Part shown: positions 1 to 9,516 of the stretch, piece by piece
How the letters are laid out: each line of letters opens with the position of its first letter
Numbering within the stretch: position 1 is the first letter of the stretch
From: Gracilaria caudata
Lineage: Eukaryota > Rhodophyta > Florideophyceae > Gracilariales > Gracilariaceae
Direction: 5' to 3'
DNA: 29,891 bases
Assembly (NCBI GenBank): GCA_030374735.1
Contig: JASCIV010000233.1
Location: forward strand, 1-29,891
Notes under the pieces: model-generated
Seen by the model: the letters and a program-made list of their open reading frames with translations, nothing else
The model's database searches: none
What the model was told of the DNA's origin: nothing
Translations under genes and position numbers: made by a program

Positions 1-1278
1 CAAATCGGCCACAATAGTGTTCTCGATCAATGCGCCTTTCTGAGTGAGGTGTACCAGATCTCCCTCTACAGGACGGGATTCCAGCACCAGCAGTTGCTGT
101 TCAACAAAATGACAGCATTGTTCTACGGCATCTCGGAGTCGACTCTCTGCGTCGGGGCCGAAAGCGTGTCTGAGGTGGCGAAAGCTGACGCCATCACACA
201 TCAAGCGGAATCTGTTGATTAGGTAGTCCTCCAGGCATTCAACTTGTGTCTGCACACGAGCGCCAGGGAATGCTGCGTCTCGCAACAAATGCTGTTCGTC
301 TAGGTCGAGTTCTCGTTCGGCAAAAGAGTGCAGCCTATTGACATACTGGCGATACTGGCTCAAGAGACGGGGCCTCGCAAAGCGGACGCCGTCAACGAGA
401 CTGGTAGCACCTAATCCGAAGGCGAAAAAAGAATGGTTGTTCCAATACGCAAGGTTGTGGCGTGATCGAAAGTCGCGGTGCGGGTGCATTTTGGCGAAAT
501 TGCTGACCTCGTAATGGTTGTAGCCGGCATGCGAGAGCGTTTGAAAGGCATCGGTGAGCATGTGTGCTGAGACGTTCTCCTCTGGCAGCGGGTGGACACC
601 AGGCGAATAAGAGCGCGCAAATGGCGTTGCAGGTTCGAGAGTGAGGTCATAGATCGATATGTGGTGGGGATTGAGCGTAAGTGCTTCGCTAAGGGTGGAA
701 CGCCAGGTGTCGAGGGTCTGGTGCGGCAGAGATGCAATGAGGTCGAGAGATATGTTTGAGATTGAGGCGCGATGAAGCACGGAGACTGCGGTGGCTATGT
801 CCGACGGGGAATGTACACGGCGTGTAAGCTTGAGTAGCTGGGCATCGAAAGTCTGCGCTCCTACGGAGGCACGGTTGACGCCGAGCTGTGCGAACTGGCG
901 CGCCTTATCGAAGGAAAAGGTTGCTGGGTCCATCTCGCACGTAAACTCAAGACGTGGCGAGAAGGACACATATTTACGCAACGTGCTCAGCAGACGGTGA
1001 AGAAGCTGTGGGTGCAGTAGAGAAGGCGTGCCGCCGCCAAGGTAGAGCGTCTGCAACGGCGGCAATGGGCGGCGATACAGACGGAAGAAAGCGGAGATCT
1101 CGCGCTGAAGCAGCTGCACGTACTCGACATGAAGCGGGGGTGGGCGAGAGGCAGAGCGCTGCGGCGTGACGATGACAGGGAACGCGCAGTACGCACAGCG
1201 CTGCACGCAGAACGGCAGGTGGATGTACAGCGACGACGGCGGCGCCGGAGGCGCCAAAGCCAGGAGCCGGCACGACAT
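1..1278 (-). CDS. hemW: HemW-type radical SAM protein (heme chaperone family), 3' end cut by window edge
   Basis: A single open frame of 426 codons runs from an ATG at 1278 to base 1 without a stop, so only the last few codons are probably missing. The radical SAM cluster motif CxxxCxxC is at residues 24-31 (C24, C28, C31), with HLPF just before it. GGGTPS follows at 81-86, then the HemW signatures HYEVSNFA near 255-262 and RHNLAYW at 273-279. The family binds heme and is thought to deliver it to respiratory enzymes; it was long misnamed as an oxygen-independent coproporphyrinogen oxidase. The segment RFARPR near 299 and CAFPV after the cluster resemble cyanobacterial and plant members more than E. 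coli HemW, which suggests a plastid-type gene. The ATG is the first after an in-frame stop (tag) four codons upstream. No clear transit peptide is visible. No intron is needed. Confidence 0.9.
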   Translation of the reverse strand, partial: MSCRLLALAPPAPPSSLYIHLPFCVQRCAYCAFPVIVTPQRSASRPPPLHVEYVQLLQREISAFFRLYRRPLPPLQTLYLGGGTPSLLHPQLLHRLLSTLRKYVSFSPRLEFTCEMDPATFSFDKARQFAQLGVNRASVGAQTFDAQLLKLTRRVHSPSDIATAVSVLHRASISNISLDLIASLPHQTLDTWRSTLSEALTLNPHHISIYDLTLEPATPFARSYSPGVHPLPEENVSAHMLTDAFQTLSHAGYNHYEVSNFAKMHPHRDFRSRHNLAYWNNHSFFAFGLGATSLVDGVRFARPRLLSQYRQYVNRLHSFAERELDLDEQHLLRDAAFPGARVQTQVECLEDYLINRFRLMCDGVSFRHLRHAFGPDAESRLRDAVEQCCHFVEQQLLVLESRPVEGDLVHLTQKGALIENTIVADL

Positions 1279-1503
1279 GCACTTCTACGGTGACGAGGGC
1301 AAAGGTCAACTTTGCGCGCAGAGAAGACGAGACGAAGGCCAAACCAAAGCGCATGCCGCCCAATATTAGTGTTTACAGCGATTTACAGCCGGCACGAGGA
1401 GTGCCACGTGCATGCACCGCATGCGCGGAGACAGCACAGGGCGGCGCGCAGTCGCGCACGCGCCTGAAAGGCACGCGCAGCGCTGCTGCATCGTAGCAAG
1501 GGT
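1279..1503. promoter_or_regulatory. Short head-to-head intergenic region between HemW and MYST genes
   Basis: The two start codons are divergent and only about 225 bp apart, so both promoters and both 5' UTRs must lie here or overlap the genes. The stretch is GC-rich and rich in gcgc and cgcacg patches. No TATA box was seen on either strand. A shared promoter is inferred from spacing only. Confidence 0.45.
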
Positions 1504-3657
1504 ATGATGAGCGCGCGCTGCTTTGGCGACTCAAACAAGGCGGTAGGGCGCGGGGCGCTGGTGGAGCGCGTTGCGGCAGCTCAAGGCCGTCCGGCTCGTC
1601 CGCCGCTCCCCCTTCCTCCCCCCCTGCGTGCCGCCATCGCTGCGAGAGCCATGTCGCAGCAGCGCGCTCCCCCGTTACAGGTTGGCGATTACGTCATGGC
1701 GCCGTTGCTACCATCGCCGCGCGCCTCGCCCAACCCCGTCGTGCTGGCGCGCGTGGTGCAGCTCAGCCGAGAGTATATCTCCGACGCTGCCGATTTCGCG
1801 CTTGCACCGCCTAAGCCCTCTTTTCTTCCCATCGATCTTAACGCCCCACCTCCGCTGTGGCTTCCTCGTGAGCCAGTTTCGCCCGTGCCCCCGCAACCCG
1901 TTTCTCATGCCCTCGTATATATTTCCTTTGTCGGCCGTGATAACCGCCTGGATAGATGGGCCCACGCTCACGAGCTCGTTTCCGCCACCCCGGCACAGCT
2001 CGATGCCGTCAAGCGCGGATCTTCGTCTAATTCCACTGCCGAGCCTGAGGTCAAGCTCACCAGGGCCCGCAGACGTGCCAAGGCCGCGTCCAATCCCGTC
2101 TCCGAGGACCATTACGTGCACGACCTCTCCCAGATGGAGCTCGCGCAGCTCAAGAACGTCAAGGTCAAGAACATTTCAAATGTCGTTCTCAAGCCCTATA
2201 CCTTCCATGCCTGGTACTATTCCCCGTTTCCAGTTCCTAACGGCGCCCACAAGCTGTATGTCTGTGATAAGTGTTTGCATTATGTCTTCACAAAACCACA
2301 TTTCTCTCAGCATCTCTCCGTTTGTGTGTGGAAAACTCCCCCAGGATCGCTGTTATACGAAGATACTGACAGACACATTTGCGTTTACGAGATTGACTCC
2401 ATAGTCAGCCTTCGCTACTGCCAAGCACTTTGCTTACTCGCCAAGCTTTTCCTCGATCACAAGACTCTCTTCTGTGATGTTACACCTTTCTTGTTCTATG
2501 TCGTCACTCATAATGGCCAGTTAGCTGCGTTTTTCTCTAAGGAACACCCAACAATACAGTCTGAGTTCAATGTGGCTTGCATTCTCACCTTTCCGCCCCA
2601 TCAAAAAAAAGGCATTGGAAGGTTTCTCATAGCGCTCAGTTACGAGCTCACCAGGAGGGAGGGAAAAACAGCTGGCCCAGAACATCCACTGTCCGATCTT
2701 GGTCAGCTGAGCTATCGCAGTTACTGGAAGCAAGCCATTGTACGCTACTTAAGGAATCGTGATAAAAGAACCTCTCTATGTGCCAAGGTTAGCGTCACCG
2801 AAATATCGCAGGCGACCGGAATCCGGTTTGACGATGTTGTCCTCACCCTCAAGGATACCAATCTGTACTCATTGTGGAAAGGGGAACATTTCGCGGACGC
2901 CGCTCGCATTTCCGACGAGTTTGTCGAGAAAACTATCAAACCAGGGCGCTTGCCCTTTTTCTCGGACAAGTTGCGACACACCGTTTTTGTTTCAAACGTA
3001 CCATTGTCTCCACTTCGTACACCAACATCGCGGCACCCCTCATCGACAAGACCCAAGCGGCCGAAAACCCCAAAGTATAAGAAGGATGAGTTGGCCAAGT
3101 TGGTGACCCACTCTCCGAGTGCCGAGAAAGAACCGCTTTCTGTTCAACGTTCTTCTAGTTTCAATTCTTCTGGTGCTTACGCTACTCATCCAGAATTCAA
3201 TGAGACACTAACGAAACGTTTGAGCAGGTTTATACAAAACCACACGCCAGACAAGGTGTTCGCCGCATCTCGCATGCGAATGTGCGGCGAACCCGAAGTT
3301 AAGAAGTATATTCATGCGCTTGCCAAAGAACTTCAGTTGGACTACGACTTCCTTTGTGGCCGATTGGTAAAGATGACCGCCGCAATACTAAACAATAGGA
3401 CATGCTCCTATTCGAATTCGCGTAGGCTTGGGAACGGCATTTCAAAAACTCGTAACCCCCAGAACGGTGAGCTTAAAGTACAGAATGGTATCTCAAGGAA
3501 TGGTAAGCTGAGTCACATGGGACGTCACGACATGCAAACTTTACGGAAAGATTTCATGCTTGTTGGTGGCCGGCGTAAAGGCTCACACTCGGGATACACC
3601 ATGCCAGAAAAGGAGTCAGATATAGTTTACATTGCATCGCAATCGTCGGACGACTGA
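1504..3657 (+). CDS. MYST-family histone acetyltransferase (Esa1/Tip60/MOF class)
   Basis: 717 residues, one exon. A Tudor-knot/chromobarrel-like domain lies at about 58-160 (VGDYVMAP, then FVGRDNRLDRW). The MYST C2HC zinc finger has C254, C257, H270 and C274. The catalytic core covers about 217-460: LDHK with the autoacetylated lysine K320, NVACILT with the catalytic cysteine C359, the acetyl-CoA loop QKKGIGRFLIA at 367-377, and catalytic glutamate E393 in GPEHPLSDLG. All key residues are present, so the enzyme should be active in nucleosome acetylation, probably in a NuA4- or MSL-like complex. Residues from about 500 to 717 form a basic, Ser/Lys-rich tail with no recognised domain, unlike Esa1, which ends soon after the catalytic domain. 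The first 49 residues are Ala/Pro-rich and may not be used: M50 (base 1651) directly precedes the conserved part. Assignment to Esa1/Tip60 rather than MOF is not settled. Confidence 0.95.
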   Translation: MMSARCFGDSNKAVGRGALVERVAAAQGRPARPPLPLPPPLRAAIAARAMSQQRAPPLQVGDYVMAPLLPSPRASPNPVVLARVVQLSREYISDAADFALAPPKPSFLPIDLNAPPPLWLPREPVSPVPPQPVSHALVYISFVGRDNRLDRWAHAHELVSATPAQLDAVKRGSSSNSTAEPEVKLTRARRRAKAASNPVSEDHYVHDLSQMELAQLKNVKVKNISNVVLKPYTFHAWYYSPFPVPNGAHKLYVCDKCLHYVFTKPHFSQHLSVCVWKTPPGSLLYEDTDRHICVYEIDSIVSLRYCQALCLLAKLFLDHKTLFCDVTPFLFYVVTHNGQLAAFFSKEHPTIQSEFNVACILTFPPHQKKGIGRFLIALSYELTRREGKTAGPEHPLSDLGQLSYRSYWKQAIVRYLRNRDKRTSLCAKVSVTEISQATGIRFDDVVLTLKDTNLYSLWKGEHFADAARISDEFVEKTIKPGRLPFFSDKLRHTVFVSNVPLSPLRTPTSRHPSSTRPKRPKTPKYKKDELAKLVTHSPSAEKEPLSVQRSSSFNSSGAYATHPEFNETLTKRLSRFIQNHTPDKVFAASRMRMCGEPEVKKYIHALAKELQLDYDFLCGRLVKMTAAILNNRTCSYSNSRRLGNGISKTRNPQNGELKVQNGISRNGKLSHMGRHDMQTLRKDFMLVGGRRKGSHSGYTMPEKESDIVYIASQSSDD

Positions 3658-5230
3658 TACTACAATCTCATTACGATTCAGCTGCGATGTGGGGAGTTAA
3701 TGACCAAATTGGGGGAGCACTGGACTACTTAGGCTCGGCAATATTTTTTGTTCGCCTAGGTATATTCTTTCATTCCGTCTGGAGACTGCTCTGCTCAAAG
3801 CATGTTTTTTGATGGAATAGTACTGTTGATTGTGTACGTTGACCACCCACGTGCACATATCATACTTGATGGCGAGGTTTAAAGGTGGGGAGCGGAACCA
3901 AGCACCAGCTCGTTCGAAAGTTGTTGGCTGCACAGACTCCCCCCCTCCTGACACCCGGGGTCGGCTTGAACTACTTCTGCTTTATGTTATTTGAAAGCTA
4001 ACTAGATCCCTAACTTGTTCTAACCCGCCACAAGACGTTATCCACGGAGCTGTGATGAATGCCCGTGTTCTGCTAAGGGAACTACACGGTTAACACTCTT
4101 CGTGGAATTTGGCTAAGATTGTAGCCAGGTTTTGTGAGCATCTAACTACTGCTTGTGCTCTTCCATGGAAGGACACGACAGCAACGAATCAAACCACCAA
4201 GATCTTTCAACGAATGGTTTGGGTTAGTAGGCATGAGCTTGAAGAACTCCCCATAGATGAACTATCGATGATATTTCTTCAAGTGGACGCCTACACGCAT
4301 TCAGACTGTTGCAATGATGTTAATAAATGTCGTTTTCTATCACAACCAAAAGGTTTTCTTTTCGCATTTGAGGTCACTCACCTCCTGTATGTATTGTTTC
4401 AAAGTTTGAGCTTTATCAATACCTCAGAATACGTCAACACCTGAGGTACTAAAACAGTTCCGTAGTATGGATAACCTTTTCTCACTCTGACAGAGCATTG
4501 AGCGCGAAGTTCGTTCCGAGACTACTCTGTGGGAAACAAAGAACGCAGGTGCCCTTCGAGGCGGCACGTGAAGTGTAAGAACAGGTGAGATTCAAATTTG
4601 CATGTTATGTCGCTTTGCCTCGCAAGGTAGAGAGCATAGTAGAATTCAGATGCAACGGCGTGAATTGGTTCTATAGTTTGTTTTTGGCCAGTTTCAGTGG
4701 TCAAAAGGATTCGGGGTCGGGGTAGACTTCTAACGCTACACAGATCATCAAGCCTTCGCCTCCCGTAATCTCGAAAGTATTATCAGAATCCAATTCATTG
4801 CAGGCATTATGGGATTCTATGCGAAGATGCTCTTGTCGCAACATGAAGAGCGAAACAATATACTCACGCGGAACCTGCTGCGGAGTTTTTTACGAGATGG
4901 TTTCTAAACTGCTCGGGAAAGTGGATAAAGCAGGAGTCAAGGGAAGATCACGCGTGGAAAACAGTACGCCTCGTTTAGCAGAAGACCACACACAATTGAT
5001 GTCATTAAAGTCGCCGCAAACGCAGTTCATTACGTCGGCACTAAGCGCGAAGACCCGCCTCGCATATCGATGAAAAACCCGCACCACTTAATCGTTTTCG
5101 ACGGCAATCAGAACATCAACGCTCACACTCGTTCGCTTTGACCAAGATCACTACATGATCCAGAGATGATGATCAAGGGAAGAAAACATAGGCAGCAGTA
5201 CTCGACGGGAGGCGTTCGCTATATAAAGGA
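3658..5230. other. Intergenic, no recognisable gene
   Basis: This 1.57 kb stretch separates the 3' end of the MYST gene from the 3' end of the eS30 gene, so it must hold both 3' UTRs. Open frames of 60-111 codons occur on both strands. The best-looking ones (4109-4444 plus, 4798-5073 plus) begin at TTG, and none shows a recognisable motif. I see no tRNA, repeat array or transposon in it. Confidence 0.5.
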
Positions 5231-5566
5231 TTACTTGGAAGAAGAGTTGGGTCCGCGCTTCTTGCCGGGTCCGACGACAGCGTTGACATATCGACGATTG
5301 TATTTCAAGCGCATGATGGCACGACCGCGAGGCTTCTTCGGCTTTTCTTGCTTCGCTACCTTCGGTGTTTGACCGCGTACCTTACCGGCACGGGCAAGCG
5401 AACCGTGAACCTTTCCTTTGGTGCGAAAACGCAGAAAACAGGTCAGTCAGGAGTCACAATTGGATTCTCACGTTTGTAGGACTGGTTTCGCTGCTTTCTT
5501 GCCGCATGCATTCCTGGTCCATGAGATCGCCTACGGAATCGTCGTGAAGCTCAAAAACTTACCCAT
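5231..5566 (-). CDS. RPS30: 40S ribosomal protein eS30, two exons, no ubiquitin-like fusion
   Basis: Spliced product of 62 residues. Exon 1 is ATGG at 5563-5566. The intron is 5416-5562, with donor GTAAGT and acceptor CACCAAAG. Exon 2 is 5231-5415, ending in TAA. The protein opens MGKVHGSLARAGKVRGQTPK and continues with the family's basic centre (KPKKPRGRA), YNRRYVN and a GKKRGPN end, matching eS30 along its whole length and in size. eS30 is a small basic protein of the 40S shoulder near the mRNA entry and decoding area. In animals it is made as a fusion behind a ubiquitin-like protein (FUBI). Here the chain starts directly with MGKVHG, as in yeast and plants. Yeast RPS30 genes also have an intron just after the start codon. 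The gene is convergent with the MYST gene. The short exon 1 rests on the exact splice consensus and frame, not on transcript data. Confidence 0.93.
5416..5562 (-). other. Spliceosomal intron of the eS30 gene (147 bp)
   Basis: Read on the minus strand, the donor is GTAAGT right after ATGG, and the acceptor follows a T-rich stretch (TTTTCTGCGTTTTCGCACCAAAG). It interrupts codon 2 after its first base, and removing it restores MGKVHG. Confidence 0.88.
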
Positions 5567-7298
5567 GATGTTTCGTAAAGAGTTCTACAAAGACGATGGA
5601 GACAACGGTGGGGAGCTGATGCGTGAAAACAAGTGGGGAACTAGCCACTTCGCAATTCCCGAAATCTTGGACAACCCGAAGAGCGAGGAACGCCCGGTAG
5701 AACAGACGACGACGGCAGCAGTCACTTGCACCAATTACAATTGTACAAGTTTCCATAAATAAAGGCATAGCAGCTGTGCCACTGTAGCCACACTGCAATG
5801 CAACGTATTCCACATGTGCTTCGTGTGGGATGAAATGTCGCCCATGCTCGTGTACACGTTATTCGATCCCAAAACCCTAAACCAAAGTCAGCCGGTCATG
5901 TGCGTATTCGTGCCACTTCGTGCCACATCGTGGATGGAAGCTGAGGTATGGACCAACACTGTGACATGACATGTGATCCGAAGGAGGCGCAGATGCCGCC
6001 ATCATGGGCACCACCATACAATACGGCTCCAAAGCAGTACAGAAAGTCTCATTATGACCTTCCCAGGGTTTTGGACTAACTGTTTTAACTTCAAATGATC
6101 AGCTCTTTAACTCGGCCATGCTATTGGTGTCTTCCTCCAGAACGAAATAGAAGAGCTGTGTAACACACAGTCCTTCATGTTTTCTACACTTCTAGCCATC
6201 GACTTTACAAATCTGTAGAACTGGCCTAGTATACACAGACAATTTTCGCTGACCAAGCAGACGATTGTTCTACAGCTACAATACGAAAGGTATAAAAGGG
6301 TCATATGGTTAGAACGAGAATTAATTATACACATTCGAGTGGAGCTACGAAGGTATAGTAGAATTTCTCGCGCTCATCATGCGGTTACAATGCAACTGAC
6401 GTGTCAAAGAGGCGCAATTCGAGTCAACTCAGCTCTACCTCAATCGAGCCTTCCACTCCCGAAACCCGCTCAACATGCACCCCAAAAGGATGATTCACCA
6501 GCGAACAAGTTAGGGTACGTAAAACGTTAACGGTTTTCAGTCAACAAGGCTTGCCTCTCTTCACTACAGTCTCGGCATTACCGAGGGTAACTTACCTGAC
6601 TATTGTGCTCAGCGCGCTTCTAGCGTGACCGACGCTGACCGAGCGCAAGGAGAATCGAACTGGGCCGAATGCTCTCCCCGGTAGATACTCATTGAGAAAG
6701 TCAAAAAGGAACGGAAAAAGGGCTCAAGCGAAGCGCTCAGCTATTCTATGACGAGTCAACTCTTCTGGGTCAGCAGTACAGAGCAGCCATCATACAAGGA
6801 TAGCCTCAAGTTAGCATTTGGAGGGCAAGAATTGCTATGCTACCGATGTGCATTCGAATGATGCAAGCTACCCTTGTATGCAGACCGTTACCGAGAAAAA
6901 GTTTTGTCACACGCGCGAGCGTGACGCGGTATGAAAAGAACCGAACGAGCGCTGGCAGCGGTGGCATTGCCACGTCACTTCTCGCCCAAGCTGAAGTTGC
7001 GCGCCACTTTCCACTGCCCCAACGCACCCGTCCGTCGACGCGCTTTTCATCCAGCTTTCGGGAAGCACAACAAGAAGCGCCCCCATCGACAATATCCCCC
7101 GCGCCCAAACAGTTTCATGCGACGTGCCGATGACACTCAAGTTGAGTCACTCAACATTCCGTTGAACCGCGCAATGGAAGCTATTAGGCATCTTTCTCAC
7201 CCGTCACGCTCCCTCCCCTTCGAGCATCGACCTGTGTCGCAAGTGGAAGCGTCCAGGACAAACACCATAAGGCGTACACCGTAAGGCGTTCCTGGCCC
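5567..7298. other. Intergenic, divergent promoters of eS30 and glutamate dehydrogenase; no gene recognised
   Basis: The 1.7 kb between two divergent genes should hold the eS30 promoter on the left and the dehydrogenase promoter on the right. A small tandem repeat (ttcgtgccac twice plus a partial third) lies at 5907-5934. The largest ATG frame is 6931-7284 plus (117 codons, Arg/Pro/His-rich), with overlapping long frames on both strands and no recognisable motif. I treat it as chance openness in GC-rich DNA. Confidence 0.45.
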
Positions 7299-7306
7299 CA
7301 TATAAG
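7299..7306 (+). promoter_or_regulatory. Putative TATA box of glutamate dehydrogenase gene
   Basis: CATATAAG lies 79-86 bases before the ATG at 7385 and is followed by a pyrimidine-rich leader. The spacing suits a core promoter with a 5' UTR of about 50 nt. Two near-identical words (ccataaggcgta and ccgtaaggcgtt) lie just upstream at about 7265-7290 and could be binding sites; this is speculative. Confidence 0.4.
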
Positions 7307-7384
7307 TTCAGATCGTTCTTCTCAGCCGCCCTCCCCTTCTCTGATCCATTCGCTTGTCCTTCTTCGCTCCGCCACTGCTTCGGC

Positions 7385-9169
7385 ATGTCCGCTCGCTTCC
7401 TGGCGCTGGTGCGCCGCACCGCCCCTGCGTTGACGGCTCGTGCTCCATTTTTCTCGCCGTCTTCGCTCTCCCATCATGTGCGCCACACAAAGTCATCGCG
7501 CCCCACCCAAGAAGCCATGCCCGCTATGGTCACTGTTCCTGAGCCCTCCAGCGAGGCGCCCACTTTCCTAGAGTCTGTTAACCACTTCTTCAACCGTGCG
7601 GCAGGCCTTACTAACATTGAACCTGGAATGATGGAGGTCATCCGGGCGTGCAATTCAGTGGTCGAGTTCCGCTTTCCTCTCCTGCGCGATGATGGTTCTG
7701 TGGAGGTTCTGACTGGGTACAGAGCCCAGCATTCTAATCATGTCTTGCCGACAAAGGGTGGAATTCGGTATGCTTCTGATGTCAATCTGCAAGAAGTGAA
7801 AGCGCTTGCCGCACTTATGACGCTCAAGTGCGCCCTTGTTGACGTCCCTTTCGGTGGAGCAAAGGGCGGTGTTTGCATCGATCGCCGGGCGTATTCTACC
7901 TCTGAGTTAATGCGCGTCACGAGGCGTTTCACTCATGAGCTGCACTCGAGGAATCTCATTGGCAGCGGCAAGGACGGTGAGTTGTAGTGCGTCCTCCACA
8001 GTTTGCTGCAACTGCCCCCCTTAATGTCATGGAACCAAGTCCAATCTCTAACCCAATACTTCTGCCTTTTCCATATCACAGTACCTGCACCTGATTACGG
8101 AACTGGTCCCCAGGAGATGAGGTAAGTGTATCTACAATCGCTCGCCCACAGGCAATGTTTACGGCCCAATACTCACATGACGTCATGTGTTTCTTCACCC
8201 TTTCACAGTTGGATTCGCGATACCTTTTCTCAGCTTAACCCGGGACACATGTTTACTGCTGGATGCGTTACTGGTAAGCCAGTCGGACATGGAGGAATTC
8301 GCGGTCGTGAAAGTGCCACCGGCCTCGGCGTATTCTATGCGATTCGTTCAATGCTGGACCACAAGTCAGTCTTGAAGAAAATCGGTCTTACCTCGCCAGG
8401 TATCGCAGGGAAAACTTTTGTCGTCCAGGGTTTCGGTAACGTTGGATACTGGAGCTCCAAGTTCATTCACGAGGACGGCGGCAAAATTGTTGCTATCGGC
8501 GAAAGGGATGGCATCGTTTACGATTACGAAAACGGCATTTCTATCCCGGCGTTGAAGCAACATGTTGACGAGTATGGTTCATTTGAAGGATTTACGAACG
8601 AAGGCAGCCCGTCCTTCAAAGTTATCCCAGATACCAGCGTATGCTGCGCCATTGAGTGTGACGTTCTAGTTCCTGCAGCCTTGGAAAATGTGATCCACGG
8701 CGATAATGCCGATATGGTGCAAGCGAAACTCATTGCCGAGGCAGCGAACGGCCCCATAACAGCTGATGCAGACGAGATTCTGAACGACAGAGGAGATGTA
8801 GTTGTTATCCCGGATCTCCTTGCCAACAGCATGGGTGTCATGTGTTCCTACGTGGAATGGACCAAGAACATGACTGGTATGCGCCTCGGTCGCCTTACGA
8901 AAAGGTTTGAAGAAAGTCACGGGCGTCATCTCGTTGACGTTCTTGAGAGCAACGGAATCAAGCTTTCCGGTCAGCAGAAGAGCAACGTCATAGCTGGAGC
9001 AGACGAGGAAACTCATGTGCGCTCTGGATTGGAGGATACAATGATTGCTGCCTGTGCACAGGTAGTTGAGATTGCGGAAGAGAAGAAATGCTCGTTGCGT
9101 GATGCGGCTTATATCAAAGCACTGGAGTCGATTGCCGAACACTACTGCAGGGCTGGCAATTGGCCGTAA
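7385..9169 (+). CDS. GDH: Glutamate dehydrogenase, mitochondrial, animal-type, three exons
   Basis: Exons 7385-7976, 8082-8121 and 8209-9169 join to a 530-residue protein. It interconverts glutamate and 2-oxoglutarate plus ammonium with NAD(P). The first about 45 residues are rich in Arg, Ser and Ala with no acidic residue before T41, a typical mitochondrial presequence. Conserved sites: K124 in LPTKGGIRY, catalytic K148 in MTLKCALVDVPFGGAKGG, D202 in DVPAPD (created by the first splice), and the dinucleotide-fold motif QGFGNVG at 284-290. The wording (VPAPDYGTG, EMSWIRDT, CVTGKPVGHGGIRGRESATG) follows the animal hexameric form. Near residues 437-480 there is an insert like the animal antenna but about 11 residues shorter by eye. 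The start is the first ATG, 80 bases past a TATA-like box. The gene converges on the glycine decarboxylase gene. Cofactor preference cannot be read from sequence. Confidence 0.95.
7977..8081 (+). other. Intron 1 of glutamate dehydrogenase (105 bp)
   Basis: Donor GTGAGT after AAGGACG and acceptor ATATCACAG. Splicing joins GAC G to TA CCT, giving the invariant DVPAPD. Read through, it ends at a stop within about ten bases, so splicing is required. Confidence 0.93.
8122..8208 (+). other. Intron 2 of glutamate dehydrogenase (87 bp)
   Basis: Donor GTAAGT after CAGGAGATGAG and acceptor CCTTTCACAG. Splicing restores EMSWIRDT. The exon between the two introns (8082-8121) is only 40 bp. Confidence 0.93.
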
Positions 9170-9516
9170 GGTGCCATGCTTTATCGCTTGTGACCACCAC
9201 TGTCATGGATATTGCGATCCATGATGCCATCGTGATGCTCTTTAAGGCGCCGGAGACGTTGTCAGGATCTTTTCGTTGTTTCGGTTGACGTGAGGAACTG
9301 TTTACGATCCTGTAGCAGTATTGTAGTGCTGTGCTAGGAGTTATTGTACCACAAGAATTTGATAGTTTGCTCCTAAATAAGGTCCGTACTTGGGCTTGTG
9401 TAACCAGTTCTCTCTCTCCTTCTCTTATGAACTTTTCTGCTAATAGAACGCTCTTTTACAATGAGAGGCGGCACTCCATTAGCTGACCTTCTGAAGACTT
9501 CAGCTGCCAGTAGCCT
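9170..9516. other. 3' flank of glutamate dehydrogenase
   Basis: No gene seen. It must contain the dehydrogenase 3' UTR; ctcctaaataagg at about 9370 is a weak AATAAA-like word. A 13-bp dyad (ctgaagacttcag) lies at 9491-9503. Confidence 0.4.

Noticed and set aside
4109..4444. 111-codon frame on the plus strand
   Set aside because: It starts at TTG, has no recognisable motif and ordinary composition, and lies between two convergent genes.
5860..5890. Telomere-like word ccctaaacc
   Set aside because: A single copy with no array.
6640..6690. tRNA-like T-arm (agaatcgaactggg) on the minus strand
   Set aside because: The flanking 5-base stems do not pair properly (a G-G clash), and no cloverleaf or acceptor stem could be built.
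8126..8208. Alternative start of the second glutamate dehydrogenase frame
   Set aside because: These codons are read-through of intron 2; clean GT-AG splicing restores the conserved protein.
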